The notes: generated from the sequence alone by a model not told the origin. A stretch of DNA of 64,000 bases from Qipengyuania sp. S6317L1 (GCF_023015615.1 NZ_JALKAJ010000005.1:434001-498000); one strand, 5' to 3'. Counted from the first letter of the stretch, positions 35,861 to 46,400 are shown. Program-made: numbers and translations.

Positions 35861-35887
35861 AAAGGGCGCCTCAATCGAGACACCCTT
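35861..35887 (-). terminator. Terminator after peroxiredoxin gene (minus strand)
   Basis: AAGGGCGCCTC and GAGACACCCTT form a stem with two weak pairs around AATC. On the minus strand it is followed by TTCTTTTTTGG, so it best serves the peroxiredoxin gene. Confidence 0.7.
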
Positions 35888-35911
35888 CCTCAAAATACCA
35901 AAGTCGACGAA

Positions 35912-36391
35912 TTACATCTGGCCGAGCATATGCTCCGCGCTCGACACCTTGAAATCGCCGGGCTCTTCAATGTTCAATTGGGTGACGGTGCCATCTTCGA
36001 TCACCATGGAAAAACGCTGGCCACGCTTGCCCAGGCCAAAGCCTGAGCCGTCCATCGTCAGCCCCACTGCTTCAACGAATTCTGCATTACCATCAGCGAG
36101 CATAGTGATGTCGTCAGACCCTGCCGCCTCGTTCCAAGCGCCCATGACGAACGCATCGTTGACCGCCGTGCCGACGATCTCATCGACGCCTTTGGCTTTG
36201 AGATCATCGGCCTTCTCGACAAAGCCGGGAAGGTGCTTGGCAGAACAGGTTGGGGTAAAGGCGCCGGGCACAGAGAACAAAGCGACTTTCTTACCGGCAA
36301 AATATTCCGAGGCTTTGACGGGTTGAGGGCCGTCCGGGGTGGCTTTCACCATGTTCACTTCTGGCACTTTATCGCCGACTGAAATTGTCAT
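35912..36391 (-). CDS. Peroxiredoxin, Prx5-type
   Basis: The 159-residue thiol peroxidase carries the peroxidatic cysteine in PGAFTPTCSAKHLPGF at about residue 50, with the conserved Pro/Thr around it, and a NDAFVMGAW block typical of Prx5-type peroxiredoxins. No second cysteine is apparent, so recycling probably relies on glutathione or glutaredoxin. AGGAGA precedes the ATG at 36391. Reduction of H2O2 and organic peroxides is expected from the family. Confidence 0.92.
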   Translation of the reverse strand: MTISVGDKVPEVNMVKATPDGPQPVKASEYFAGKKVALFSVPGAFTPTCSAKHLPGFVEKADDLKAKGVDEIVGTAVNDAFVMGAWNEAAGSDDITMLADGNAEFVEAVGLTMDGSGFGLGKRGQRFSMVIEDGTVTQLNIEEPGDFKVSSAEHMLGQM

Positions 36392-36619
36392 CACTGTCTC
36401 CTGTATCGATCTCGCACGGGGCATACGGACTCGCCCTTAGAAGGGCGTTCCGCTTTGGGTTCCGAGCCAATATAGGGCCTTGCGACAAACTCACAAACTG
36501 TGATTTTTCAAGGGCCAACTTGGTTGATTTCGCTTTACCTCACATATTGAATTTCGGGTAAATCAGCGCAGCGATCCTCAAGGGCGTGATGGACCACACG
36601 ATGCCCTTGGAAATGACAA

Positions 36620-37237
36620 ATGACACAACAAATACGCGCCGCAGCCGGTGAAGGCTCAAGCCCGGTCAAAGGCAATGCACGGCCATGGGGAGCGGTTGCC
36701 GGGTTCGTTCTGGCCGCTGCTTTGTCCAGTTCGCCAGCAAGCGCGAAAAGCGAATTTGAGGATGCCCATTCGCTGCGGAGCCTCGACATTATGCTTATGG
36801 TGACATCGCTGAGATGCCGCACCGGGGCGCACGATTTTCGCAGCGACTACCACCGTTTCTCCGCTGCGAATCTGGAACATCTGAACGATGCGGGCAGCAC
36901 CTTGAAGCGCAGCCTTGCTAATAGTTTTGGCGAGCGTAATCCGGCACGCGCGCTTGATCGCATGGGCGTTAAAATCGCCAACAGTTATGGCGACGGACAT
37001 CCTTGGCTGTCTTGTGCCGAGCTAAAGCAGGTGGCGCAGGACCTTTCGCGTGCGAGCGATGCGCAAAGCTTGGTTAGAAGCGCACGTTATTTGTTGGGTG
37101 CGGCGCGTCAGCACTCCCACGACAACGCGCAAGTCGCGACGAAGAAGGGAGGCGAGGTCGCACCGCAGATCGCCCGAAGCAGCGAGAATGTTCGGCTGTC
37201 CTACGATATGAGCGCGCAGTGGGAGATCCGGCCCTAG
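36620..37237 (+). CDS. Exported protein of unknown function, upstream of ahcY
   Basis: A 205-residue protein with a signal peptide ending near residue 42 (FVLAAALSSSPASA), then a helical domain starting HSLRSLDIMLMVTSLRCR. I recognise only that similar secreted proteins, sometimes mislabelled as AdoHcy hydrolase, occur next to ahcY in sphingomonads. A hairpin with arms CAAGGGC and GCCCTTG lies just before the start at 36577-36609, so translation may be structured. The 5' region to the peroxiredoxin start spans 228 bases and is otherwise empty. The product is not an enzyme of known type. Confidence 0.72.
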   Translation: MTQQIRAAAGEGSSPVKGNARPWGAVAGFVLAAALSSSPASAKSEFEDAHSLRSLDIMLMVTSLRCRTGAHDFRSDYHRFSAANLEHLNDAGSTLKRSLANSFGERNPARALDRMGVKIANSYGDGHPWLSCAELKQVAQDLSRASDAQSLVRSARYLLGAARQHSHDNAQVATKKGGEVAPQIARSSENVRLSYDMSAQWEIRP

Positions 37238-37271
37238 CGGCGAACGAGCGGTGGCCTCGAAGGCGCTTCAT

Positions 37272-37303
37272 ATCAAGATATAAAGAAAACTTTATATTGT
37301 GAT
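37272..37303. promoter_or_regulatory. Long AT-rich dyad upstream of ahcY, candidate regulator site
   Basis: ATATAAAG (37278-37285) and CTTTATAT (37290-37297) are perfect arms around AAAA, and outer ATCA/TGAT pairs extend the dyad to 32 bases. It lies about 100 bases before the ahcY start in otherwise GC-rich DNA. An ArsR-type SahR regulator controls ahcY in many proteobacteria; a SahR-like site here is an inference. Confidence 0.55.
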
Positions 37304-37400
37304 TGCCCGTGAGCGGGTTGGCGGCTATGGACGCGCCAGCTTTAGGCGTGTCAGGCGTGATGCCACGCAGCGCCTCCCATGAGACGACAGGAGATGGCCC

Positions 37401-38819
37401 GTGGCCACCGCAGTGCAATCCCACGAATATGTGATCAAAGATATCGGCCTTGCTCAATTTGGCCGCGATGAAATCGCAATTGCTGAAACTGAAATGCCGG
37501 GCTTGATGGCTCTGCGCGAGGAATACGGCGCTGCGCAGCCATTGAAGGGCGCGCGCGTCACCGGTTCGCTCCACATGACCATTCAGACCGCTGTCCTGAT
37601 CGAGACCCTGGTGGCTCTGGGCGCTGAGGTGCGCTGGGCGACCTGCAACATATTCTCGACCCAGGATCACGCAGCCGCTGCGATTGCCGATCAAGGCATC
37701 CCGGTGTTTGCCATCAAAGGTGAAACGCTCGGAGATTACTGGGACTATGTCGGCCGCATTTTCGATTGGTCGAGCGAAGCCGACCCGGAGCTGACCGCGA
37801 ACATGATCCTCGACGACGGCGGAGATGCAACGATGTTTGCGCTATGGGGCGCCCGCATTGAAGCCGGCGAAGAAATGCCAGCGCCCGCGAACGCCGAGGA
37901 AATCGAATTTCAGCGCGCTCTCAAAGCATTCGTTGCGGCAAAGCCCGGATATCTCACCAAGTCGGTGCAGACCATCAAGGGCGTTTCGGAAGAAACCACC
38001 ACGGGCGTTATGCGCCTTTACCAGATCGCGAAGGCGGGCAAGCTTCCGTTCCCGGCGATCAACGTCAATGACAGCGTGACCAAATCCAAGTTCGACAACC
38101 TTTATGGTTGTAAGGAAAGCCTCGTCGATGCCATCCGCCGTGCAACCGACGTGATGCTTGCCGGTAAAGTCGCCTGCGTTGCTGGATATGGCGATGTGGG
38201 CAAGGGTTCTGCCGCGTCTCTGCGTGATGGCGGGGCGCGTGTCATGGTGACCGAAATCGACCCGATCTGCGCGCTTCAGGCGGCGATGGATGGCTATGAG
38301 GTCGTCTCGATGGAGGAAGCGAGCAAGCGTGCCGACATCTTCGTGACCGCGACCGGCAATGAAGACGTCATCACCGGCGAGCACATGAAGAACATGAAGA
38401 ACATGGCCATCGTGTGCAACATCGGTCACTTCGATTCCGAGATCCAGATTTCCGCGCTCGACAATTACGACTGGAAAGAAATCAAGGAAGGCACCGATAT
38501 GGTGACCATGCCCGACGGCAACAGCTTGCTGATCCTTGCGAAGGGCCGTCTGGTGAACCTGGGCTGTGCCACGGGTCACCCGAGCTTTGTGATGAGTGCA
38601 AGCTTCACCAACCAGACGCTTGCCCAGATTGAGCTTTTCACAAAGGCCGACGAATACAAGAACGATGTGTATGTCCTGCCAAAGCATCTCGACGAGAAGG
38701 TCGCTGCTTTGCACCTCGAAAAGCTGGGTGTTCATTTGAGCAAGCTCAGCCAGACACAGGCTGACTACATTGGCGTGCCGAAAGACGGTCCGTTCAAACC
38801 GGATCACTATCGCTACTGA
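37401..38819 (+). CDS. ahcY: Adenosylhomocysteinase
   Basis: Hydrolyses S-adenosylhomocysteine to adenosine and homocysteine, closing the methylation cycle. The 472-residue protein has the [20 protein letters not shown] substrate block, the NAD-binding [16 protein letters not shown] loop and the C-terminal PDHYRY end. The GTG at 37401 is preferred because ACAGGAG sits just before it and the nearby ATG at 37394 is out of frame. The extra loop gives a length typical of alphaproteobacterial enzymes. Homocysteine links it to MetY in the propionyl-CoA cluster. Confidence 0.96.
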   Translation: MATAVQSHEYVIKDIGLAQFGRDEIAIAETEMPGLMALREEYGAAQPLKGARVTGSLHMTIQTAVLIETLVALGAEVRWATCNIFSTQDHAAAAIADQGIPVFAIKGETLGDYWDYVGRIFDWSSEADPELTANMILDDGGDATMFALWGARIEAGEEMPAPANAEEIEFQRALKAFVAAKPGYLTKSVQTIKGVSEETTTGVMRLYQIAKAGKLPFPAINVNDSVTKSKFDNLYGCKESLVDAIRRATDVMLAGKVACVAGYGDVGKGSAASLRDGGARVMVTEIDPICALQAAMDGYEVVSMEEASKRADIFVTATGNEDVITGEHMKNMKNMAIVCNIGHFDSEIQISALDNYDWKEIKEGTDMVTMPDGNSLLILAKGRLVNLGCATGHPSFVMSASFTNQTLAQIELFTKADEYKNDVYVLPKHLDEKVAALHLEKLGVHLSKLSQTQADYIGVPKDGPFKPDHYRY

Positions 38820-38885
38820 TTGGTGTAATTAGTCCTTTGCCGGCCATTCGCCGCGAAATTGGAGCCCCCGGTCGTCATAGGGATC

Positions 38886-38912
38886 AAACCCTGTGCAATT
38901 CAGGGGGTTTTT
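38886..38912 (+). terminator. Probable terminator after ahcY
   Basis: CCCTG and CAGGG form a short stem around TGCAATT, followed by GG and five T. The stem is short but the T run is good. The spacer between ahcY and divL is 142 bases and holds no supported gene on the plus strand. Confidence 0.6.
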
Positions 38913-38961
38913 GCGTGTGCGACCCGTTGCACTTGGCGCTTCGCACGCATAGCTGAGAGAG

Positions 38962-41337
38962 ATGGAATTAAGTCCGCTCGCTTTAGTGATTATCGCGCTC
39001 GTGCTCGCCGCGTGGACGGTGGCGGCGGCGGTGATCATGCTTCGGGCGAACGCGCAGACAAATCGGGCAAAAGCGCTCAAGGGTTCGCTGCGCCGGATGA
39101 GGCATCTGGTTGATGTCTCACCTGCAATCCCTTTGCTGGTGCGCACCGATGGCCGGATTGAGGCGCCTGAGCGTCTGGCGCGGTGGCTGGGGCTGGAGGC
39201 GATCCCGGCCTATCTGTCGCAGCTCGTAGGCGAAGAAGGGACGAACTCGGAAAGAAAAGGCCTTTCGAAAGCGCAGGCGGACGAGTTGTGGGAAAAAGCG
39301 CGCGCAACACAAAAGAGTGCAGCGCCCTTTTCCATGACGATCACGCCGCCCGGCTCCAAACGCAGCCTTTCGCTTCAAGGCTCGCTCGCCGATCCTGCCG
39401 TATCGCCCGGCGGTGCAGTCATTGTGTGGGTGTTCGATTTCACATCAAGTGAAAGCGAGCTTTCCAAGCTGCGCTCAGATGCGGCGCATGCAAAATCAGA
39501 CTTCGCGGCGCTCAGCGGTCTGATCGCCTCGGCTCCGACGCCTATGTGGATCCGCGATCCCGATATGAACCTGCGCCTTGCCAATGAAGCCTATGTCGAG
39601 GCTGTTGGCGCGGAGAGTATGGAAGCGGTGATCGAAGGCCAGATCGAGCTTTTGGAAGCCCGCGATGGTCGAACGCCTGCAGAGCTTGCGCGCGATGCCT
39701 TCACTGCCAAACGCCAGCTCGATCGCATCGACGGCGTGACCATTGATGGCGAGCGGCGATCCATGCGCGTGACCGACCTGCCTTTGGGTGACGATGGCGT
39801 TGCCGGCTATGCGATTGACGTCGAGGAACAACAGCAAGTTGCGCGCGATTTCCGCGCCTTCCGCGATGCCCAGCGCGCGATGCTCGACCAACTTTCCATT
39901 GGCGTGGCGCAATTTGCCTCTGATGAGACTTTGAATTTCGCCAACCGGCCTTTCCGCAGGCTGTTCGGCTTGTTCTCCAGCGATTCTCTTGAAGGAAAGC
40001 TCGCCTTTGACCGCCTGCTCTCCGATGCGAGGGAGCGCGGCCAGACGCCTGAAGTGCGTGATTTTCCTGAATGGCGCGAAGAGCACCGCGCGTGGTTCGA
40101 TGCACAGGACACCCTGGAGGAATACTGGCCGCTCCCCGGTGGGACCCATCTTCGCATCGTCGCTCAACCTCTGCCAGACGGCGGCCTCGTGATGATTGCC
40201 GAAGACCGGACCGAGCAACTTGCTCTTTCCGCTACAAGGGACACGCTGCTGCGCACCCGGACGGCAACGCTCGACAGCCTGTTCGAAGCGCTCGCGATAT
40301 TCGCGCCAGATGGCTCTGTGCAGATATGGAACCGGACGTTCGCGGGCACTTGGGGGATCAGTTCGGATCTTCTCGACACCCACCCAAGCGCCGAGGGGTT
40401 GTTTGAAGCCATTGCCGCAAATCTTACAAACCCCAAAGAGGTCGAAAGCCTTGGTGCAGTGGTGCGTGCAGCCACTCTCGACCGGCGCGAGAAGAAGGGG
40501 CAGGTCATGCTCACAGATGGGCGAACACTGCGCTTTGCCGGCGTGCCTCTTCCTGACGGCAACGGGCTTTTGACGGTGCTCGACATCACCGATTCGCAAA
40601 AAGCAGAAGCCGCCTTGCGCGAACGGGCGATTGCGCTTGAAGAGGCGGACGCGGTCAAAGCGCGTTTCCTTGCCAATATGTCCTACGAGTTCCGCACACC
40701 GCTTACCACGATCGGCGGGTTTGCCGAGCTTTTGTCGAGCGGGGCAGCGGGCGACCTGAGCGAGCAGGCAGGCGAATATGTTGATGCCATCCTCACCTCT
40801 GTTGCACGGTTGACCGAGCAGGTGGAGAACGTCCTCGACCTGTCTCAGACCGAAGCGGGGTTGATGCCGATTGCAAAAGAGCCGGTGGACCTCCTTTCCT
40901 TCATGGCCGAGCTTGTGCGCAAACGTGAAACTGCGATTGTGAAAGCGGGGCTTGGCCTGGACCTCAAAGGGCGCCGTGGGCGAACCGTGGACGCGGACCC
41001 GCGTCAGCTCGGCCGGGCGATTGGCAATCTCATCGACAATGCGATTGAGGGAACGCCGGAAGGCGGACAGATCACAATCGAACTGCCCAAGCCGTCGCGC
41101 GATGACGAATGGCGCGGGCAGGTTGTTATCCGCGACAATGGCAATGGCATGACGCCCGAACAATTGCAGCGCGCGATGGGCGCTCTTCCAGAAGGAGAGG
41201 AGCCGGGTGACAGCGCAGGGGAGGGCACCGGTCTGGGCATTCGCCTCGCGCATCAACTCGTTGCAGCGCACGGCGGAACGCTTGAACTGGACAGCCAAGA
41301 GGGCGTGGGCACGATTGCGGTGATCACATTACCGTGA
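38962..41337 (+). CDS. divL: DivL-type histidine-kinase homologue with tyrosine at the phosphoacceptor site
   Basis: The 791-residue protein has an N-terminal membrane segment (residues 6-26), then several PAS-like regions at about 190-310 and 340-560, and a C-terminal kinase module. The H-box reads NMSYEFRTPLT: Tyr575 replaces the phosphoacceptor histidine. The ATP-binding N box (AIGNLIDNA), G1 (RDNGNGM) and G2 (GTGLGI) are kept. This combination is the mark of DivL, the cell-polarity regulator acting on CckA and CtrA in Caulobacter. No receiver gene is adjacent. It starts the tsaE-amgK-murU-addBA operon with a four-base overlap. Cell-cycle function here is by homology. Confidence 0.82.
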   Translation: MELSPLALVIIALVLAAWTVAAAVIMLRANAQTNRAKALKGSLRRMRHLVDVSPAIPLLVRTDGRIEAPERLARWLGLEAIPAYLSQLVGEEGTNSERKGLSKAQADELWEKARATQKSAAPFSMTITPPGSKRSLSLQGSLADPAVSPGGAVIVWVFDFTSSESELSKLRSDAAHAKSDFAALSGLIASAPTPMWIRDPDMNLRLANEAYVEAVGAESMEAVIEGQIELLEARDGRTPAELARDAFTAKRQLDRIDGVTIDGERRSMRVTDLPLGDDGVAGYAIDVEEQQQVARDFRAFRDAQRAMLDQLSIGVAQFASDETLNFANRPFRRLFGLFSSDSLEGKLAFDRLLSDARERGQTPEVRDFPEWREEHRAWFDAQDTLEEYWPLPGGTHLRIVAQPLPDGGLVMIAEDRTEQLALSATRDTLLRTRTATLDSLFEALAIFAPDGSVQIWNRTFAGTWGISSDLLDTHPSAEGLFEAIAANLTNPKEVESLGAVVRAATLDRREKKGQVMLTDGRTLRFAGVPLPDGNGLLTVLDITDSQKAEAALRERAIALEEADAVKARFLANMSYEFRTPLTTIGGFAELLSSGAAGDLSEQAGEYVDAILTSVARLTEQVENVLDLSQTEAGLMPIAKEPVDLLSFMAELVRKRETAIVKAGLGLDLKGRRGRTVDADPRQLGRAIGNLIDNAIEGTPEGGQITIELPKPSRDDEWRGQVVIRDNGNGMTPEQLQRAMGALPEGEEPGDSAGEGTGLGIRLAHQLVAAHGGTLELDSQEGVGTIAVITLP

Positions 41338-41789
41338 GCGCCGCCACCCTGATAGAATTGCCTGACCTCAATGCGATGTCCAACCTAGGGCAGCGCATCG
41401 CAGAAAGCCTTCGTGAAGGCGATGTGATCGCGCTCGAAGGAGGGTTGGGCGCAGGCAAGACCACTCTGGCGCGTGCGATCCTTTCGGGATTGGGTCACGA
41501 GGGCGAGGTCCCTTCGCCGACGTTTACCATCATCGAAACCTATGACGCACCGCCCCTTCGTGTTGCCGTCGCCCATGCGGACTTTTACCGACTCGACGAC
41601 CCCTCCGAGGCGATCGAGATCGGGCTGGACGACTATCGCGAAGGCGCGGTTTTGCTTGCGGAATGGCCCGATCACGCCGGTGGGTTTGCGCATGAGGCGG
41701 CGTGTTTGTCGATCCTGTTGGAAACGCAAGGGAAGGGGCGCGTCGCTGTTGTGAAAGCGGGCGCAGATTGGCTAGGACGTATGCCATGA
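41334..41789 (+). CDS. tsaE: tRNA threonylcarbamoyladenosine biosynthesis ATPase TsaE
   Basis: ATPase partner of TsaB/TsaD in making t6A37 of ANN-decoding tRNAs. The 151-residue protein has a P-loop GGLGAGKTTLARAIL, the PSPTFTIIETY block and HADFYRLDDPSE, all typical of YjeE/TsaE. The GTG start overlaps the divL stop. TsaB and TsaD genes are not in the window. Its stop overlaps the amgK start (ATGA). Confidence 0.95.
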   Translation: MSAATLIELPDLNAMSNLGQRIAESLREGDVIALEGGLGAGKTTLARAILSGLGHEGEVPSPTFTIIETYDAPPLRVAVAHADFYRLDDPSEAIEIGLDDYREGAVLLAEWPDHAGGFAHEAACLSILLETQGKGRVAVVKAGADWLGRMP

Positions 41790-42772
41790 GCGAATTGCCT
41801 GACGGACTTGTCGAATTTGTAGAAGGCGCGGGCTGGGGGGCAGCTGCTGTAGAGCCCATTCCCGGTGATGCGTCCTTTCGCCGCTACTTCCGGTTGCGCA
41901 GGGCTTCGGGCGAAACCGCGATGCTGATGCATGCGCCGCCGCCCGAAGAGGACCCTCAACCTTTCATACTGGTCGCGGGCTGGCTGGGCGCAAACGGCAT
42001 GCGCGCTCCTGAACTCCTCGCCCAAAACCCGCGCGAAGGCTGGCTGCTTACAGAAGATTTCGGCAACGACCGTATGCGCGAATGGGTGGATGCCAATCCG
42101 GCAGACGAGTTGCCTGCTTACGAAGCGGCAATTGATGCATTGGTTGCGCTCCATATGCGTCCTGCCGGACCGTTTTCACCCTACGATCTGCCGACATATC
42201 TGCGCGAGGCTGCGCTGCTGACCGAGTGGTATGCTCCCGCTCATGGGCTTGATGTCGATGTCGCACGATACAATGCGGCGTGGGAAAAGGCCCTTGCGCC
42301 TCTGATTGATCGCCAAGCTTCTCCCGTTACTGTCTTGCGCGACTATCACGCGGAAAACATCATGCTCTTGGACAAGAAAGCGACAGCTCCTCAAGGTCTG
42401 ATCGATTTTCAGGACGCGCTTGTCGGCCACCGCGCCTACGATCTCGTCTCGCTTCTTCAGGACGCCAGGCGCGACGTGTCCCCCGAACTCGAAGAGGCGA
42501 TGTTGGCGCGCTACATCGAACAAACGGGAGCAGACGATGATTTTCGTGCTGACTATGCCCGGCTTGGCGCTCAACGAAACGCCAAGATCGTCGGAATTTT
42601 CGTGCGCCTCTTCAAGCGCGATGAAAAGCCCAAATACCTTACCATGATCCCGCGTGTCTGGGCGGCGATGGAGCGCGATTTGCAGCATCCTGCCCTGGAG
42701 CCCGTGGCCAGATGGTTCGATACCAACATCCCTGACGGACTACGCGCCGCACACGGCGGCAATATCGCATGA
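41786..42772 (+). CDS. amgK: Aminosugar kinase AmgK (MurNAc/GlcNAc anomeric kinase)
   Basis: A 328-residue APH-fold kinase that phosphorylates MurNAc and GlcNAc at C1 in peptidoglycan recycling. Motifs are the Walker-like start PGDASFRRYFRL, the catalytic loop LRDYHAENIMLL (HxDxxxxN-type in this family with His-Ala-Glu-Asn) and the metal-binding IDFQDALVGHRAYDL. The next gene, murU, completes the pathway, which supports AmgK over an aminoglycoside phosphotransferase. The ATG at 41786 overlaps the tsaE stop by four bases; a longer in-frame start lies inside tsaE. Confidence 0.88.
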   Translation: MSELPDGLVEFVEGAGWGAAAVEPIPGDASFRRYFRLRRASGETAMLMHAPPPEEDPQPFILVAGWLGANGMRAPELLAQNPREGWLLTEDFGNDRMREWVDANPADELPAYEAAIDALVALHMRPAGPFSPYDLPTYLREAALLTEWYAPAHGLDVDVARYNAAWEKALAPLIDRQASPVTVLRDYHAENIMLLDKKATAPQGLIDFQDALVGHRAYDLVSLLQDARRDVSPELEEAMLARYIEQTGADDDFRADYARLGAQRNAKIVGIFVRLFKRDEKPKYLTMIPRVWAAMERDLQHPALEPVARWFDTNIPDGLRAAHGGNIA

Positions 42773-43485
42773 GCAAGCTTGCAAGCGACACCGCCATGGT
42801 CATGGCCGCCGGCATGGGCAAGCGCATGCGCCCGCTCACTGCGACAATGCCAAAACCGATGGTGCGTGTAGCTGGCAAACCGCTCATCGACCATGCGCTC
42901 GACCGGCTTGCCGAAAGCGGCGTGACAAATGCGATCGTTAATGTCCACTATCTGGCTGATGCGCTTGAGGCGCACGTGCTTGATCGCAAAGCGCCCAGGG
43001 TGACAATCTCCGATGAGCGCGATCAGCTTCTGGAAACGGGCGGCGGTCTTATCAAGGCAGCGGACCTGCTGCCTGACACGTTCTTTTGCCTCAATGCCGA
43101 CAACATCTGGCTCGACGGGCCAAAATCGGCCTTTCATGATCTTTCCGCTCGTTGGGATGCGGACAAGATGGACGCGCTGCTTTTGCTGGTGGGCCACGCG
43201 CGGGCCGAGAATTTCAAGGGCAAAGGCGACTTTCACATGGACGGTGAAGGGCGGCTCAAGCGTCGTCAGTCAGGCAGGATTGCACCCTTTATCTATACCG
43301 GTATTCAACTGCTCTCGAAACGCCTGCTTCGCGATGCGCCGGAGGGCAAGTTTTCGACCAACATCCTATGGAATCGTGCGATGGAGGAGGGGAGGCTTTA
43401 CGGCGTTTCCTTCACCGGCATGTGGTTCGAAGTCGGCACGCCCGATGCCATCGCCCACACTGAGGATGCACTGAAACGTGGCTGA
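42769..43485 (+). CDS. murU: MurNAc-1-phosphate uridylyltransferase
   Basis: The 238-residue nucleotidyltransferase makes UDP-MurNAc from MurNAc-1-P, bypassing MurA. It begins with the sugar-nucleotidyl motif VMAAGMGKRMRPLTATMPKPM, and later has NADNIWLDGP and the GTPDAIAHTEDAL end. The overlap with amgK (ATGA) and the pairing with a kinase strongly favour MurU over a mannose-1-P guanylyltransferase. AddB begins 8 bases inside its 3' end. Confidence 0.87.
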   Translation: MSKLASDTAMVMAAGMGKRMRPLTATMPKPMVRVAGKPLIDHALDRLAESGVTNAIVNVHYLADALEAHVLDRKAPRVTISDERDQLLETGGGLIKAADLLPDTFFCLNADNIWLDGPKSAFHDLSARWDADKMDALLLLVGHARAENFKGKGDFHMDGEGRLKRRQSGRIAPFIYTGIQLLSKRLLRDAPEGKFSTNILWNRAMEEGRLYGVSFTGMWFEVGTPDAIAHTEDALKRG

Positions 43486-46400
43486 AGAAAGCCACCCCAA
43501 TATCTACTCGATCGCCGCGCACCGCGGTTTTGCCGATGCGCTCGTGGCGGGGATTGTGCCGCGCTATTCTGATGGCGAATTGGGCCTCGCAAAGCTCACC
43601 CTTCTGGTTCCCAGCTCAAGGGCTGCGCGCACGATTTCAGAGGCATTCATTCGTCACACAGGTGCACACGGCAAGGCGGGCATGCTCATGCCGCGCATGG
43701 TCACGATCGGCGACCTTGATTTGGACGAGGCTTTGGGCGCGCTGCTCGATCCTTTGGGTGCTTCCGATATTCCCCCTTCGATTGAACCCACCAAACGCTG
43801 GCTTGAGATAGCAAAGCTGATCGAGGTTGAGCGCGCGGAACTGGGCGAAAAGCCAATGCCGGGCGCGGCTCGTCTTCGCATGGCGCGCGATCTTGCAAGG
43901 ACGATGGATCGCCTGCTGGTCGAGCAAAAGGACCCAGCTGATCTCATCGCTGAGCCGGTTCTGAAGATGCTCGATGACCTCTCGAAGCATTGGCAGGACA
44001 GCCTTCGAATCTTTGCGAAGGTGCAGGCCCGCTGGCGCTCTCGGCTCGATGAAATGGGGGCGGTCGATGCGGCAACCCGGCGCAATAGGTTGTTCGAAAG
44101 GGCTGCGAAGAAGTGGCGCGCGAACCCTCCTGAAACTCCCGTCGTGGCAGCCGGGGTCACCAGCGCCTCGCCTGCGCTTGCGCGAATGTTGCGGGCGGTG
44201 GCTTATCTTCCCAATGGTGCGGTGATCCTGCCCGACCTCGACCTTACCCTGTCGGACGAAGCGTGGGACGAGCTTGGCCGCGCAGGCGCCGCGCCCGAAC
44301 CGGGCGGAGAGATATTCGCCAAGAAGGATGCGCTCACCCATCCGCAATATCACTTGAAGCTGCTGCTCGAGCGCATGGGCATCGCGCGCGAAGAGGTCAG
44401 GCCTTGGCACCGCTCGGGCATGAGCGCCGCCGAGCCAGCAAGGTCGCGGGCGATCAGCTCGCTGTTCCTCCCGCCGCAAGCGAGCAAATCTTGGGTTAAG
44501 CTCGAAAAGAGCCAGCGCCGCCTCGATAAAGTGCGCCTGATGACGAGCGCCACCGCAGAGGATGAGGCGCAGGCGATTGCCATCCTTGTGCGAGAGGCGC
44601 TTGAGGAACCCGAAAAGCGCGTTGCGGTCATCAGCGCAGATCGAAGTCTTGCGCGGCGTGTTGCACAAAACCTGCACCGCTGGAATATCGAGGCAAACGA
44701 CACCGCAGGCCGCGCTTTGTCACTCACCGCCGCCGGTCGAATGTTTGGCCTTCTTGCCGACCTTGTGACCCACGGGCCAACGCCTGCCCAAGTGATCGGA
44801 GCGCTCGCCCACCCGCTGGTGCACCGCGATGATCCGGACGAGCGCCGGGCTTGGCTCAGAGCTTTGCGCAAGTTCGACCGGGAGCTTCGCGGACCCACCC
44901 CTGCGCCGGGTCTCGGCCCGTTGCGCGAAATTGCGCAAAAGGCTGGCGTGGCTGAGTGGTGGGAGAGGGTTGAGGCGATCCTTTCGACCCTCACTGACTT
45001 GCCCGACGAGATGGCCTTGGCGGACGCGCTCGATTGGCTGTCTGAGGCAGGGGAGGCGCTCGCTGGCGAGGCGCTGTGGGCGCGCGAGGATGGCCGGGCG
45101 CTTTCGCAAATGGTCGAAGATTTGCGGCTCCATGCACGCGCAGTCGGCACCGTTGCTGCACCGAGTGATCTTGCCGGCATCGTGCGCGATTGCATGGATG
45201 AGATCGCGGTACGTCCACCCTATGGAGGGCACCCGCGCGTCGCGATCTACGGTCTGCTTGAGTCGCGCCTCGCACGCGCTGACCTCGTTATTTGCGCAGG
45301 TCTTAATGAGGGAAGCTGGCCGCAAGCGCCGGGGTCCGAGGCGCTGCTCGCCCCTGCAATATTGCGCGCCCTTGGTGTACCCGGAGCAGAGTTTCGCATA
45401 GGCCTTGCCGCGCACGATTTGGCAGGCGCTATGGGAGCGCCCGAAGTCGTGCTCAGCCGCGCTCAGCGTGATGCAGAGGGGCCAACATTGCCATCGCGTT
45501 TTCTCCTTCGGGTAGAGGCGCTTTTGGGCGAGCTTGCCAGGGACGCGCGCGAGGAGCGCATGGAACGCCTGCAAGCCCGGCTCGACCGCGCGCCTGAACC
45601 AGCGCCTCCCTATCCAAGGCCCAAGCCGCTCCCTTCCGCTGAGCAGCGCAAGGTCGACATTAAGGTCACCGCTTTGGATCGTTTGTTGGGCGATCCCTAC
45701 CAGTTCTACGCCGCCGAGATTTTGGGCCTTAGAAAGCTTGAGCCGCTTGCTGCTGATCCCTTTGGCGATCCGGCGCTGCGCGGCACTTTGGTGCACGACA
45801 TTCTTGATGCTTGGCACACGGCGAGGGTGAGCGATCCGGCCCTCAAAATCGTGCCCTTTGCGACCCAAAAGTTTGAAGAAGCGCAGGTTCATCCGCTCTT
45901 TAAAGGCCTGTGGCAACCGCGCCTTCTGGCAGCGATGGAGCGATTTGAGCAGTGTATTGATAAGGCGGCTCTTGAGGGGCGTCAGGTCGTCGCAACCGAG
46001 GCAAATGGGGCGATGATGGTGCATGGTGTCAAAGTGCGCGGGCGTGTTGATCGGATTGATCGCATGCCCGATGGCACGCATGCTATCGTTGATTACAAAA
46101 CTGGCGGCCCGCCGTCTGCGTCTCAAGTGGAGAAGGGTTTCGCGCTCCAGATGGGCCTGCTCGGCCTAATTGCGCGCGATGGAAGTTTCGAGGCCGATGG
46201 CCTAATTTTTGGGGAGACGCAGCGCTACGAATATTGGTCGCTCGCAAGAAAGAAGGGCGAGTTTGGCTACAGTGATCAGCCGATGAAAGTCGGCAGTAAA
46301 AAGTCCGGCCTCACACCTGACAGGTTTCTTCCAGCCCATGAAGAGTTTCTCGCTGAAGCTATCTCAGATTACATTGCGGGCTCTGAACCGTTCACAGCGA

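Noticed and set aside
38829..39146. Minus-strand frame ending in a peptide-like stretch (NPLNCTGFDPYDDRGLQF)
   Set aside because: The end looks protein-like, but no start codon in frame lies outside the divL coding region, and it would overlap the probable ahcY terminator. It may be a gene remnant but cannot be supported.
39496..41298. 600-codon minus-strand frame inside divL
   Set aside because: Antisense shadow of a gene with clear kinase motifs.
44720..46126. 468-codon minus-strand frame inside addB
   Set aside because: Antisense to a gene with a clear nuclease motif; no domain seen.
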